Part shown: positions 25,309-32,954 of the stretch, piece after piece
Layout: every line of letters starts with the position of its first letter
How positions within the stretch are numbered: position 1 is the stretch's first letter
NCBI GenBank assembly: GCA_035280425.1
Contig: DATEFW010000024.1
Location: 372,001 to 436,000 of the forward strand
Source of the DNA: QHXW01 sp035280425
Lineage (GTDB): Bacteria; Acidobacteriota; Terriglobia; Bryobacterales; Bryobacteraceae
Length of the DNA: 64,000 nucleotides
Direction: 5' to 3'
Program-made: the position numbers and the translations under genes
The notes under the pieces: generated by a model
The model's database searches: none
The model's input: the letters and a program-made list of their open reading frames with translations, nothing else
What the model was told of the DNA's origin: nothing

Positions 25309-26591
25309 CGGCTCCGGGCTTCTTCGATCGCGGTCACATCGAAACCGTGCAACTCGGAAAGCTGCGGGCGCTTCTGGCAGCGCTCGCGCCGGAGAATCCT
25401 TTTTATTCGGCGAGACTCGAAGCGGCCGGGATCGGCGCCGATCTCGAAAGCCTCGATCAGTTTCGTGCGCGCGTGCCGTTCACATTTAAGCAGGAGCTGA
25501 TCGACGATCAGCGGCGCCACGCGCCGTACGGATCGAATCTGACCTATCCCGAGGAGCGTTACACGCGTATCAGCCAGACCAGCGCCACCACCGGCAAGCC
25601 GCTGCGATGGCTGGATACGCCGCAAAGCTGGGCCTGGATGGCCGGCAACTGGATGCATGTTTTTCGCTCCGCCGGCGTCACTCCGCAAGATCGTATGTTT
25701 TTCGCGTTTTCGTTCGGGCCGTTCATCGGATTCTGGCTGGCATTCGAATCGGCAGCGCGCCTGGGTTGTCTCGCGATCCCTGGAGGCGGGCTGCGCAGTT
25801 CTGCGCGGCTGCAAACCATGATCGATAACGGCGCGACGGTGCTCTGCGCGACTCCAACTTACGCGATTCGGCTGGCGGAGGTCGCGGCTGAAGAAGGCAT
25901 CGATCTGGCAACGACGAAGATTCGGATGCTGGTCGTCGCCGGGGAGCCGGGTGGCAGCATCCCGGGAACGCGCGCGCATATGGAAAAGCTGTGGCATGGC
26001 GCCCGCGTCGTGGATCATCACGGCATGACCGAAACGGGTCCGGTGACCTACGCCTGTCCGAAGCGGCCGGACGTGCTGCACGTGATCGAGTCGGGCTACA
26101 TCGCCGAAGTCATCGATCCGGCGACCGGCCGCGCGGTCCCTGCAGGAACCAGAGGCGAGCTGGTGCTGACCAATCTCGGCCGCGTGGGCTCGCCGGTTTT
26201 GCGCTTTCGGACGGGAGACATGGTCGAGCAAGCGCCAGGCTCGCCCTGCGCGTGCGGCAGCTACGAGACGGCGCTGCAGGGCGGAATTCTTGGACGCTCC
26301 GACGATATGGTGGTGGTGCGCGGAGTCAATGTGTATCCCAGTGCCGTCGAAAATATTCTGCGCGGTTTCGGAGTCGCGGAGTATCGCGTGGAGGTGCAGG
26401 CGCAACGCACGCTTGCCGAATTGAGTATCCAGGTGGAGCTTTCGCGCGAGCACGGGGAGAGCGCAGGTGTCGCGGAGCGGCTGGAAGCGGCCTTGAGCAG
26501 CGCTCTTTCGCTGCGTATTCCCGTAACCGCCGTCGCTCCGGGCACGCTGCCGCGCTTCGAGATGAAGGCGCAGCGCTGGGTACGGGTTTAA
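25299..26591 (+). CDS. Phenylacetate-CoA-ligase-like AMP-binding enzyme
   Basis: A 430-residue protein of the PaaK type. The ATP/phosphate loop reads QTSATTGKPLRW. The adenine-site motif HHGMTETGP, the hinge/Asp motif RTGDMVE and the C-terminal GILGRSDDMVVVRGVNVYPS are all present. PaaK enzymes activate aromatic or related acids as acyl-adenylates and transfer them to CoA or a carrier protein. The Thr-Ser-Ala-Thr-Thr-Gly loop is a small variation on SSGTTGKP. It overlaps the flavoprotein gene, so the two are probably co-translated. The substrate is unknown. Confidence 0.85.
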   Translation: MSVTAPGFFDRGHIETVQLGKLRALLAALAPENPFYSARLEAAGIGADLESLDQFRARVPFTFKQELIDDQRRHAPYGSNLTYPEERYTRISQTSATTGKPLRWLDTPQSWAWMAGNWMHVFRSAGVTPQDRMFFAFSFGPFIGFWLAFESAARLGCLAIPGGGLRSSARLQTMIDNGATVLCATPTYAIRLAEVAAEEGIDLATTKIRMLVVAGEPGGSIPGTRAHMEKLWHGARVVDHHGMTETGPVTYACPKRPDVLHVIESGYIAEVIDPATGRAVPAGTRGELVLTNLGRVGSPVLRFRTGDMVEQAPGSPCACGSYETALQGGILGRSDDMVVVRGVNVYPSAVENILRGFGVAEYRVEVQAQRTLAELSIQVELSREHGESAGVAERLEAALSSALSLRIPVTAVAPGTLPRFEMKAQRWVRV

Positions 26592-26627
26592 CGCCAGTCC
26601 AGCCAAGGCCCGATGTATACTGTCCGC

Positions 26628-27032
26628 ATGGATCGCCGCACCTGGATCGCCGCATCGGTGGCCGCCGCGGGAACTTTGCTTGGCCAGAACAAACCCTCCG
26701 AGGAAGAGAAGAAATTATCCGCCGGCGAGCTGGAAAAGCTGCTCGAGAAAAAGGATGTTTTCTTTCTCGATGTCCGCGAACCGAAGGAACTCGAAGAACT
26801 AGGAACGATTAAGGGCTATACCAACATTCCGCTGGATCAGTTGGAGAAGCGGCTCTCGGAAATTCCCAAAGATAAGCTGATCATCACGGCTTGAAACCGC
26901 GGTGGCCGAGCTGCGCGTGCCGCGGCTATCCTCAGAAAAAACGGTTACAAAATTCTCGGCTCGTGCGGTCTCGCTGAGTGGAAAGAAAAGAAATATCCGC
27001 TGATCTACCCCAAGCAGAGCGAGAAGAAGTAA
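26628..27032 (+). CDS. Rhodanese-domain protein with in-frame TGA at the catalytic Cys (candidate selenoprotein)
   Basis: The frame begins MDRRTWIAAS with a twin-arginine-like signal peptide and reaches a TGA at 26892-26894. The same frame then continues for 45 codons to a TAA at 27030, and the read-through sequence is rhodanese-like throughout: NRGGRAARAAAILRKNGYK, then GLAEWKEKKYP. The TGA (residue 89) falls exactly where rhodaneses have their active-site cysteine in CxxGxR, giving U-N-R-G-G-R. DVREPKE and IPLDQLEKRL precede it. A GC-rich hairpin can be drawn about 10-34 bases after TGA. Recoding as selenocysteine, a nonsense mutation, or an error are all possible. An in-frame ATG at 26613 is an alternative start; a TATACT box lies six bases before the chosen ATG. 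Confidence 0.6.
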
Positions 27033-27041
27033 GAGTGGCAA

Positions 27042-28166
27042 TCAGCCGAGGCAATACACTTTTCCATCCTGCGAGCCGATCACCAGTTTCCCCGCGGCGA
27101 TCGCCGGGGACGCCGATAGCGGCGCGCCTGCGTTGAATTCCCAGAGTTTCTTGCCGCCCGCCAGATCGAGCACGTAAAGCCGCCCATCGTTCGATCCCAC
27201 GTAAACGCGTTCGCCCGCAATGGCCGGCGAAGAATCGACGCGTGACCTCGTCACGAATGTCCAGATCGCCTTCCCGGTTTTCGCGTTGAGGCAGTGCACC
27301 ATCTTGTCGCGCCCGCCAATCACGATCTTTCCATCGGTCACCGCGGCCGACGAGTAAAACGGAAAGTGGCGCTCCGGATGCTCGTAATGCCAGAGAATGT
27401 GATGCGTCGCCAGGTTCAGCCCGAGAACTTCGTTATTGAAGTTGCCGAAGTAAGCCATCTTGCCCGAAACTGCGGGCGACGCGGCGTTGTATCCTCCCGA
27501 TGAGATGTGAAAAACTTCTTTGCCGTCGGCAATACGAATGACGCGAAAGAATTCATCGCAACCCGCAATGAACGCCAGCCCTTCCGCCACCCCGGGCGTG
27601 CAATGCACGTAACCGCTCGTGAGAAATTTCCAATGCACAGCGCCGGTGCGCGGCGCGACGCAATAAAGGTTGCCGTCGTATGAGCCGATCATCAGGCGCT
27701 CGTCCACAATCACCGGCGAAGAGTGAATCTCCGATCCCGTCGCGAGCTTCCACGCGCCTGTGCCATCCTGCGCATTCACCGCGTGCAGCGTTCCCGCAAG
27801 ATCTCCTACATAAACCAGGCCACCGTTAACCGCCGGTGAAGATTCGGCGATGCCGTCGCCAACCCGATATTTCCACCGCAGCTTGCCGCTGGCGAGATCG
27901 AGGGCGATCAGGTCTGCCGACTGCGATCCGACATAGACCGAACCCTCCGCAATCGCGGCGGAAGATTCCACCGAGTCGCCGGCCTCGTAAGTCCACAGAA
28001 GTTTGAGATTCGCCGGAAGGGAAGACGCCGCAACGCCCGACAACCGCAAATTACCGCGAAACTGCGCCCATTCGTCCTTTGTTGACGCTTCTGCGGAAAT
28101 CGCCGGGCGCTCTACAGCCATGCATAAGCCGGCGCCCGCGAGCTGCAGAAACTTACGCCGCACCAT
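27042..28166 (-). CDS. Tat-exported PQQ-like beta-propeller protein
   Basis: A 374-residue protein of repeated quinoprotein-like blades, each with a pattern such as SPAVNGGLVYVGDLAGTL or NAKTGKAIWTFV. The N-terminus MVRRKFLQLAGAG is a twin-arginine signal, which suggests export in the folded state. I chose the ATG at 28166, because the open frame before it lies in the neighbouring VOC gene, which it overlaps by 14 bases. The last residues are a blade strand (DGKVYCLG). It converges with the rhodanese gene ten bases away. No catalytic motif is seen. Confidence 0.82.
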   Translation of the reverse strand: MVRRKFLQLAGAGLCMAVERPAISAEASTKDEWAQFRGNLRLSGVAASSLPANLKLLWTYEAGDSVESSAAIAEGSVYVGSQSADLIALDLASGKLRWKYRVGDGIAESSPAVNGGLVYVGDLAGTLHAVNAQDGTGAWKLATGSEIHSSPVIVDERLMIGSYDGNLYCVAPRTGAVHWKFLTSGYVHCTPGVAEGLAFIAGCDEFFRVIRIADGKEVFHISSGGYNAASPAVSGKMAYFGNFNNEVLGLNLATHHILWHYEHPERHFPFYSSAAVTDGKIVIGGRDKMVHCLNAKTGKAIWTFVTRSRVDSSPAIAGERVYVGSNDGRLYVLDLAGGKKLWEFNAGAPLSASPAIAAGKLVIGSQDGKVYCLG

Positions 28167-28551
28167 CCAGTTCGTAGGTGGTGAGCTCAATTTCGTATCC
28201 GTCGGGATCGTGAAAATAAATCGAATGGGAAATCTGATGATCTTCGAACGCAACCAGGATGCCGCGCCCGCGCAATTCCGACTGCGCGCGAAGAAAGTTG
28301 GCGCGATCGACTTGAAACGCCAGGTGGCGCATCACGGTAGTGTTGGCGTGCTCCGGCCCCGGCGCCGGACTGTCGCTGATTGCCTGAAAAAGCGCCACGG
28401 CCGTTTCGCCGGCGTACATCACCGCCGGCACTTTTCCCCAGACAGCTTCATGCCGCCGCTCGAGTCCAAGGACGTCGCGATACCATGCCACAGAGCGCTC
28501 CACATCCTGAACCGTCAGCGCGACGTGATCAATATGGCGGATACGAAACAT
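28153..28551 (-). CDS. VOC (glyoxalase/dioxygenase fold) protein
   Basis: A 132-residue protein with two beta-alpha-beta-beta-beta modules. Metal-binding positions are suggested by H9 in RHIDHVALTV, by RHLAFQVDR in the middle and by SIYFHDPDGYEIELTTYE near the end. This matches catechol-dioxygenase/FosX/glyoxalase-type proteins. The substrate is unknown. The gene lies between two beta-propeller genes and its stop overlaps the start of the one that follows, so it is probably in the same leftward transcript. Confidence 0.82.
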   Translation of the reverse strand: MFRIRHIDHVALTVQDVERSVAWYRDVLGLERRHEAVWGKVPAVMYAGETAVALFQAISDSPAPGPEHANTTVMRHLAFQVDRANFLRAQSELRGRGILVAFEDHQISHSIYFHDPDGYEIELTTYELDGAA

Positions 28552-28569
28552 CGACTGGTTGGGGCCGGC

Positions 28570-29955
28570 TTACTTCTCCGCCAGCGCGAAGAGCTCATTC
28601 CGGTCCATCACGAACAGCGCGCCATGCGCCGGTACCGGAGTGGCGTAAACCGAGCTGCCCATGTTCATCGTCCCGATTAGTTTCTTTTCTTTCGCTGCCT
28701 CAAACACCGCGATGTCGCCGTCTTCATCCGCCACGTAGACCTTCCCGTTGATCACCATCGGCGAGCTCCAGATCGCCGACAGCATATCGTGTACCCAGTA
28801 CGGCTTGCCGGTATTGACGTCCAGGCAGTGCACGAAGCCGCTGAAATCGGTGTAAAACAGCATGCCGTTGTAAATCGCGCCGGTGGAAATCGAGCGGCGA
28901 ATCTTGTCGTACTGCCACACGCGGCCGCTTTGTGTGATGTCGCCGCGCTTGGTGGGGTCGATGGCGTAGAGATGTCCCACGCCCTCGCCGTGCTCCGGAT
29001 CCTGCCCGTTGGCGATGTAGACGCGGTTCTCATAGATCACCGGCGTCGAAATCACTTCATTGCGCGTCTTGGGCCAGACCGAATCCTTCGGGTTAAGATC
29101 GAACTCCCAGAGCTTCTTTCCGGTCTCGGCTTCGTAACCTCGCAACCAGCCGTCGCCCTGGCCGATCACCACCTGCACCACGTCCCCGATCTTACCCACC
29201 GCTGCCGAAGACCACTGCCCGTGCAGAATGCGGTCGCCCACCGAATTGTCTTCCCACGCGAGCTTGCCGGTCTGCTTGTTTACTGCGACGATCGACGGAG
29301 CGCGCGGCGAGGGAATGTGCACGTGGCTTTCATCCTGTCCGTTGGCGGTGCTGACGTATATCAGATTTCCGTAAGACACGGGCGACGAATTCGACATGTT
29401 GTGCGGCTCCGAGCCGACCTCCTCCATCATGTCGAACTTCCAGATCACCTTCGAATGCTTGTTACCGTCGCCGTGAATGTCGAGACAGCGGATCTCGCAG
29501 CGGTTGGTGACGTAATAAAGCCGGTCGCCTTCCACCAGCGGCGACGAGCACACGCCCTGGAACGGCCAGTCGTTCGCGCGTCCCGAGGGCAGCTTGTCGT
29601 TCACATCCTGCCACTGAAATTCGCCGTCGGATTCGCGAAAGGCCATCAGAATGCCCTTGTCGCCTTTGACCGCCGGGTCGCGCGGGCCTTCGTTATTGGT
29701 GCCGACAAAAACCATTCCGCCCGCCACTACCGGATTCCCATAGCTCTGCGATCCGAGCGCCGCCTTCCACTTCACGTTCTTTCCGCTCTTAACGTCCCAG
29801 GTGGCGGGGATGCCTTTCATGTTGGAAACCATGTTGCGGTCCGGCGTGCCGCCCCACATCGGCCAGTCGCCTCCGGCATTCGGATCCGAAGCCCACAGTA
29901 AAACGAGCGCCCCGGGAATTGCGGCTAGAGCGCCGGCCATCAGTTTTTTGCTCAT
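28570..29955 (-). CDS. PQQ-like beta-propeller protein
   Basis: A 461-residue protein with an N-terminal hydrophobic signal segment (LMAGALAAIPGALVLLW) and WPMWGGTPDRNMVS at the start of the mature part. Blades repeat as AVNKQTGKLAW, YEAETGKKLWEFD and CLDVNTGKPYW, giving an eight-blade quinoprotein-like propeller. It overlaps the 3' end of the upstream propeller gene by four bases (ATGA). It shares the mature N-terminal pattern of the other propellers in this window, but is not close enough to be a recent duplicate. Function unknown; probably periplasmic or attached to the membrane. Confidence 0.82.
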   Translation of the reverse strand: MSKKLMAGALAAIPGALVLLWASDPNAGGDWPMWGGTPDRNMVSNMKGIPATWDVKSGKNVKWKAALGSQSYGNPVVAGGMVFVGTNNEGPRDPAVKGDKGILMAFRESDGEFQWQDVNDKLPSGRANDWPFQGVCSSPLVEGDRLYYVTNRCEIRCLDIHGDGNKHSKVIWKFDMMEEVGSEPHNMSNSSPVSYGNLIYVSTANGQDESHVHIPSPRAPSIVAVNKQTGKLAWEDNSVGDRILHGQWSSAAVGKIGDVVQVVIGQGDGWLRGYEAETGKKLWEFDLNPKDSVWPKTRNEVISTPVIYENRVYIANGQDPEHGEGVGHLYAIDPTKRGDITQSGRVWQYDKIRRSISTGAIYNGMLFYTDFSGFVHCLDVNTGKPYWVHDMLSAIWSSPMVINGKVYVADEDGDIAVFEAAKEKKLIGTMNMGSSVYATPVPAHGALFVMDRNELFALAEK

Positions 29956-32165
29956 TGGTTTGCCGTCACTTTCAAATTGTCGAAAAACACGCCGTACGTG
30001 GAATCGCCAAAAAGGCCCGGGCTGCCTTCCCGATTGGGAATCGGGTCCACGTGATCGATCAGCCAGCCTGCCGGCTCACTCTCCGCCGCCGGCCAGGCTT
30101 TACCCTGGATGCGGGTTTTTCCGCCGGCTTCGTTTTCTACCCGCAGCTTCAGGTGATACCAGGTGTCCGGTTTCCACGAAAAAGGCACTGCGAAGTTCGA
30201 TGCGGTCTGCGGCTGCCAGGAATACAACTCGAGCTGTTGGTTGTTACCGAACAGCACCAGCGTATACCGCTGCGCCGTCACGCCGGCGTCGCCCATCTGC
30301 CGCCGTTTTTCGGGAACGCGCACGTCAGCTTCGACAGTGTAGTTCGACCAGTCGGTCGGCCCCAGAAAAACGCGCATGCGCTTGAACAACGTTTGGTTCG
30401 GCGCTTTAGCCAGTACCTTGCCGCCGTCGAGCTCCGCTATCTTATACTGGCCGGCCGCGGCGCCAAGCCAGTAGGAAGGCGTCGCGCCCACCGCATACGC
30501 ATCAAACGTCTCGTTCCAGGGCAGCGGCGGCACCACGCGCACCCGCGCTTCGCCTGAGATCCCGCCGGCAGTCGCTTTGATCAGACCGGCCTGACCCTCG
30601 TGGTCTGCGGGCGTGAATTTTCCATCGTCTATCGAGCCTTTTAAACCCGCTAGCGACCAGTTCGCCTTCTCTTCCCGCAGAAACTCTCCGTGCTCATCGA
30701 AAAGCCGCGCTCGAAAATTCGCCGTCTGGCCCGCAATCATGGTCACTTCCGTCGGCACCACTTGCACGTATGCCGGCTGGCCTGGCGCCGGCGCGGGCGT
30801 CTCCTCAACTGCCGGTTCGGCAGGAACGCGCGTCTTCTTTCCGATAGCGTAAAGCGTATCGCTCGATACAAAATAAACTCGCCCGCGCGAAATCGCTGCC
30901 GAAGCGACGACCGGCGCCGGGACGCGTTCGTTGTAAATACCGGTCTCGTTGATGGGCATCTCGACTGCGCTCAGGATCTCGCAGCGGTCCGCGTGCGGCC
31001 TCAAGATATAAAATTTTCCGGTCTCGGTGCCCACGTAGATTTTCCCATCGCCAAAAACCGGCGAAGCTTTCTGGACCGTGCCCAGGTTCTGCTTCCAAAG
31101 CTCGCGCCCGGTCACGGGGTCAAAGGCGTGAAGATTGGCGCCGTTGTCCACTTGCAAATAGCGGTCGCCATCCAGCACGCCCGAGGAAAACTCGCCGATG
31201 AACCCCTTCACCGTCCACTTTGCCTGGCTGACCGCGATGTTGCCCTTCGCCGTCGCGTCGATCGCCGCCAGCATGCCCATCTCGTTGCCTTCAAGATTTT
31301 CCTGGCCGTGCGAAACAATGACCGTCGTCCCGTCCAGCACCGGCGCCGTATTGATGGCGCGCTTGCTGAGCACGAAGTGCCACACCGGCTCGCCCGTCGC
31401 AATCTTGATCGCATGGACGCCGCCGTCGCCCAAGCCCGTAATCAGCAGCTTGGTTCCGTTGATCCGCGCAACAATCGGCTGCGAATAATCGGTGTCGAAC
31501 GGCCGCCCTCCCGGCGTGCTCACCCAAACGGTTTCACCCGTGCGCTTGTCGAGAGCCATCGCGCGGATCGAGCGGTTGGCCTGCGTTCCCCAGGTGGAGC
31601 TGGCCGCTTTTACGATCACCAGGTTTCCGTCGACCACCGGCGATGTCGTGCGGCCCCCATGCGTCGTAAACAGGTCCAGCTCTTCGCCGAGCGACCGCGA
31701 CCACAACAGCTTCCCGTCCCGCGTAAGCGCCACCAGCGTGCCGCCCACGCCGAACGCATATACATTTCCGGTCTCTACATCGGCCGCCGGCGAGGCCCAG
31801 CCCACGCGGTGCGGCGGCACATCGCTCTGGAAAATGTTAAATTTGTACTCCCACAGCAGCTTGCCCGTATCGGCGTTGAAGCACATCACGCGCTCCTGCT
31901 GCGTCTCGCCTTTTCCCGCCGAATTCTCCAGGTACAGCCGGTCGCCAAGAATAATCGGCGCGGACCGCCCGCCATAAGGCGCTTTCCAGGACAGATTCTC
32001 GCCCGCGAGCGACCATTTTTCCGGCAAATGCTTCTCGCGGGAGATGCCGTCGCGGTTTGGTCCCCGCCAGTCCGGCCAGTCACCCACCTGTGGTACTGTG
32101 GCGGCGGCACAACAAATGCTGGAAGTGATCAGCAACAGAAAACCGTTCGCAAGTATAGCTTTCAT
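29952..32165 (-). CDS. Fusion of PQQ-like beta-propeller and concanavalin-like domain
   Basis: A 737-residue secreted protein. A signal peptide (residues about 5-20) precedes GDWPDWRGPNRDG and a propeller of roughly 400 residues with blades such as CFNADTGKLLWEYK and AFDPVTGRELWKQN. Residues about 470-560 resemble an Ig-like module (VVPTEVTMIAGQTANF). The last 190 residues look like a laminin-G/3-keto-disaccharide-hydrolase-like domain, with WYHLKLRVENEAGG and GVFFDNLKV at the end. I chose the ATG at 32165. The combination suggests binding of a surface glycan. It heads a leftward operon with the next propeller and the VOC gene. Confidence 0.82.
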   Translation of the reverse strand: MKAILANGFLLLITSSICCAAATVPQVGDWPDWRGPNRDGISREKHLPEKWSLAGENLSWKAPYGGRSAPIILGDRLYLENSAGKGETQQERVMCFNADTGKLLWEYKFNIFQSDVPPHRVGWASPAADVETGNVYAFGVGGTLVALTRDGKLLWSRSLGEELDLFTTHGGRTTSPVVDGNLVIVKAASSTWGTQANRSIRAMALDKRTGETVWVSTPGGRPFDTDYSQPIVARINGTKLLITGLGDGGVHAIKIATGEPVWHFVLSKRAINTAPVLDGTTVIVSHGQENLEGNEMGMLAAIDATAKGNIAVSQAKWTVKGFIGEFSSGVLDGDRYLQVDNGANLHAFDPVTGRELWKQNLGTVQKASPVFGDGKIYVGTETGKFYILRPHADRCEILSAVEMPINETGIYNERVPAPVVASAAISRGRVYFVSSDTLYAIGKKTRVPAEPAVEETPAPAPGQPAYVQVVPTEVTMIAGQTANFRARLFDEHGEFLREEKANWSLAGLKGSIDDGKFTPADHEGQAGLIKATAGGISGEARVRVVPPLPWNETFDAYAVGATPSYWLGAAAGQYKIAELDGGKVLAKAPNQTLFKRMRVFLGPTDWSNYTVEADVRVPEKRRQMGDAGVTAQRYTLVLFGNNQQLELYSWQPQTASNFAVPFSWKPDTWYHLKLRVENEAGGKTRIQGKAWPAAESEPAGWLIDHVDPIPNREGSPGLFGDSTYGVFFDNLKVTANQ

Positions 32166-32203
32166 GATCTTCGATCTCTGGGATGCATGCGGTTGCCACC
32201 CAA

Positions 32204-32235
32204 GATATAATCTGCGGTAGTTTTGAGTCAAGGAG
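32204..32235 (+). promoter_or_regulatory. Promoter and ribosome site upstream of the efp leader ORF
   Basis: GATATAATCTGC at 32204-32215 contains a TATAAT box. AAGGAG follows at 32230-32235 and an ATG at 32243. The same 12 bases and the same spacing occur upstream of the ankyrin gene. No good -35 box is seen. Confidence 0.45.
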
Positions 32236-32242
32236 CGGAGCT

Positions 32243-32335
32243 ATGTCAGAACCGCTCGTTCGCATCCCATCCATTTTGACGCAGCAGCCCGACGGTTGTC
32301 CCATGCTGCCCTTCTGCCTCCGGAGAACATCATGA
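32243..32335 (+). CDS. Possible 30-codon leader ORF overlapping the efp start
   Basis: ATG at 32243 follows AAGGAG by seven bases and opens a 30-residue frame (MSEPLVRIPSILTQQ..., then PDGCPMLPFCLRRTS) that ends in TGA at 32333-32335. This stop overlaps the efp ATG at 32332 as ATGA. The promoter-to-ATG distance (37 bases from TATAAT) equals that of the ankyrin gene downstream, which supports a real start here. It may couple or control efp translation. There is no family match and no polyproline run. It could instead be an accident of a leader sequence. Confidence 0.4.
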   Translation: MSEPLVRIPSILTQQPDGCPMLPFCLRRTS

Positions 32336-32904
32336 TCACAGCATCCCAACTGCGCAGTGGTATGGCCATCCGCTACGACGGCCAGCTCTACAAGGCGATC
32401 AGCGCCGACTACCATCCCGGCCAAGGAAAGATGGGCGGCGTCACCCACGCGCGCCTCCAGAATCTTTCCACCGGCACTCTCTGGGAGCACAGTTTCCGCG
32501 CCGAGCTCAAGCTCGAAGATATGCCGGTCGAAAGGCAATCGATGAGTTTTCTCTACTCCGATGCCGGCGAATGCTGGTTCATGAATCCTGAAACCTACGA
32601 GCAGGTCTCGATTCCCGCTAAGGCCATCGGCGCGCAGGCGGCGTTTCTCCGGCCGGAAATGCAGTTGCCCGTGGAATTCGTCGACGGCCAACCCGTCAGC
32701 GTATCGTTCCCGGAAATCCTCGATGTCCGCATCGCCGATACCGCTCCGCCCATCCACCAGCAGCAGGACAATACCCTGAAGCCCGCGAGTCTCGAGAACG
32801 GCGTCGAGGTCATGGTCCCGCAGTTCATCAAGCCGGGCGACCTGATCCGGCTCGACATGCAAACCTTGAAATATCTCGAGCGCACTCGCGGCGCCGGCCG
32901 CTAG
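32332..32904 (+). CDS. efp: Elongation factor P-like protein with atypical tip loop
   Basis: A 190-residue protein with the three EF-P domains: a KOW-like N-terminal domain, a central OB domain (SFLYSDAGECWFMNPETYEQ) and a C-terminal OB domain (GVEVMVPQFIKPGDLIRLD). EF-P binds between the P and E sites of the ribosome and relieves stalling on proline stretches. The modified lysine of E. coli EF-P follows Pro-Gly in a KPGKG loop; here the loop is H28-PG-Q31-GKMGG, so Gln replaces Lys and the loop is about two residues longer. That resembles EfpL/YeiP-like or unmodified forms. GGAG lies six bases before the ATG. The neighbours downstream are ankyrin and beta-propeller genes. Confidence 0.88.
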   Translation: MITASQLRSGMAIRYDGQLYKAISADYHPGQGKMGGVTHARLQNLSTGTLWEHSFRAELKLEDMPVERQSMSFLYSDAGECWFMNPETYEQVSIPAKAIGAQAAFLRPEMQLPVEFVDGQPVSVSFPEILDVRIADTAPPIHQQQDNTLKPASLENGVEVMVPQFIKPGDLIRLDMQTLKYLERTRGAGR

Positions 32905-32915
32905 CGTCGATCCGC

Positions 32916-32947
32916 GATATAATCTGCCGAATACCTGCTTCGAGGAG
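32916..32947 (+). promoter_or_regulatory. Promoter and ribosome site of the ankyrin gene
   Basis: GATATAATCTGC at 32916-32927 repeats the 12 bases before the efp leader. GAGGAG at 32942-32947 lies seven bases before the ATG at 32955. The distance from TATAAT to ATG is again 37 bases. Confidence 0.45.
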
Positions 32948-32954
32948 CAGTTTC

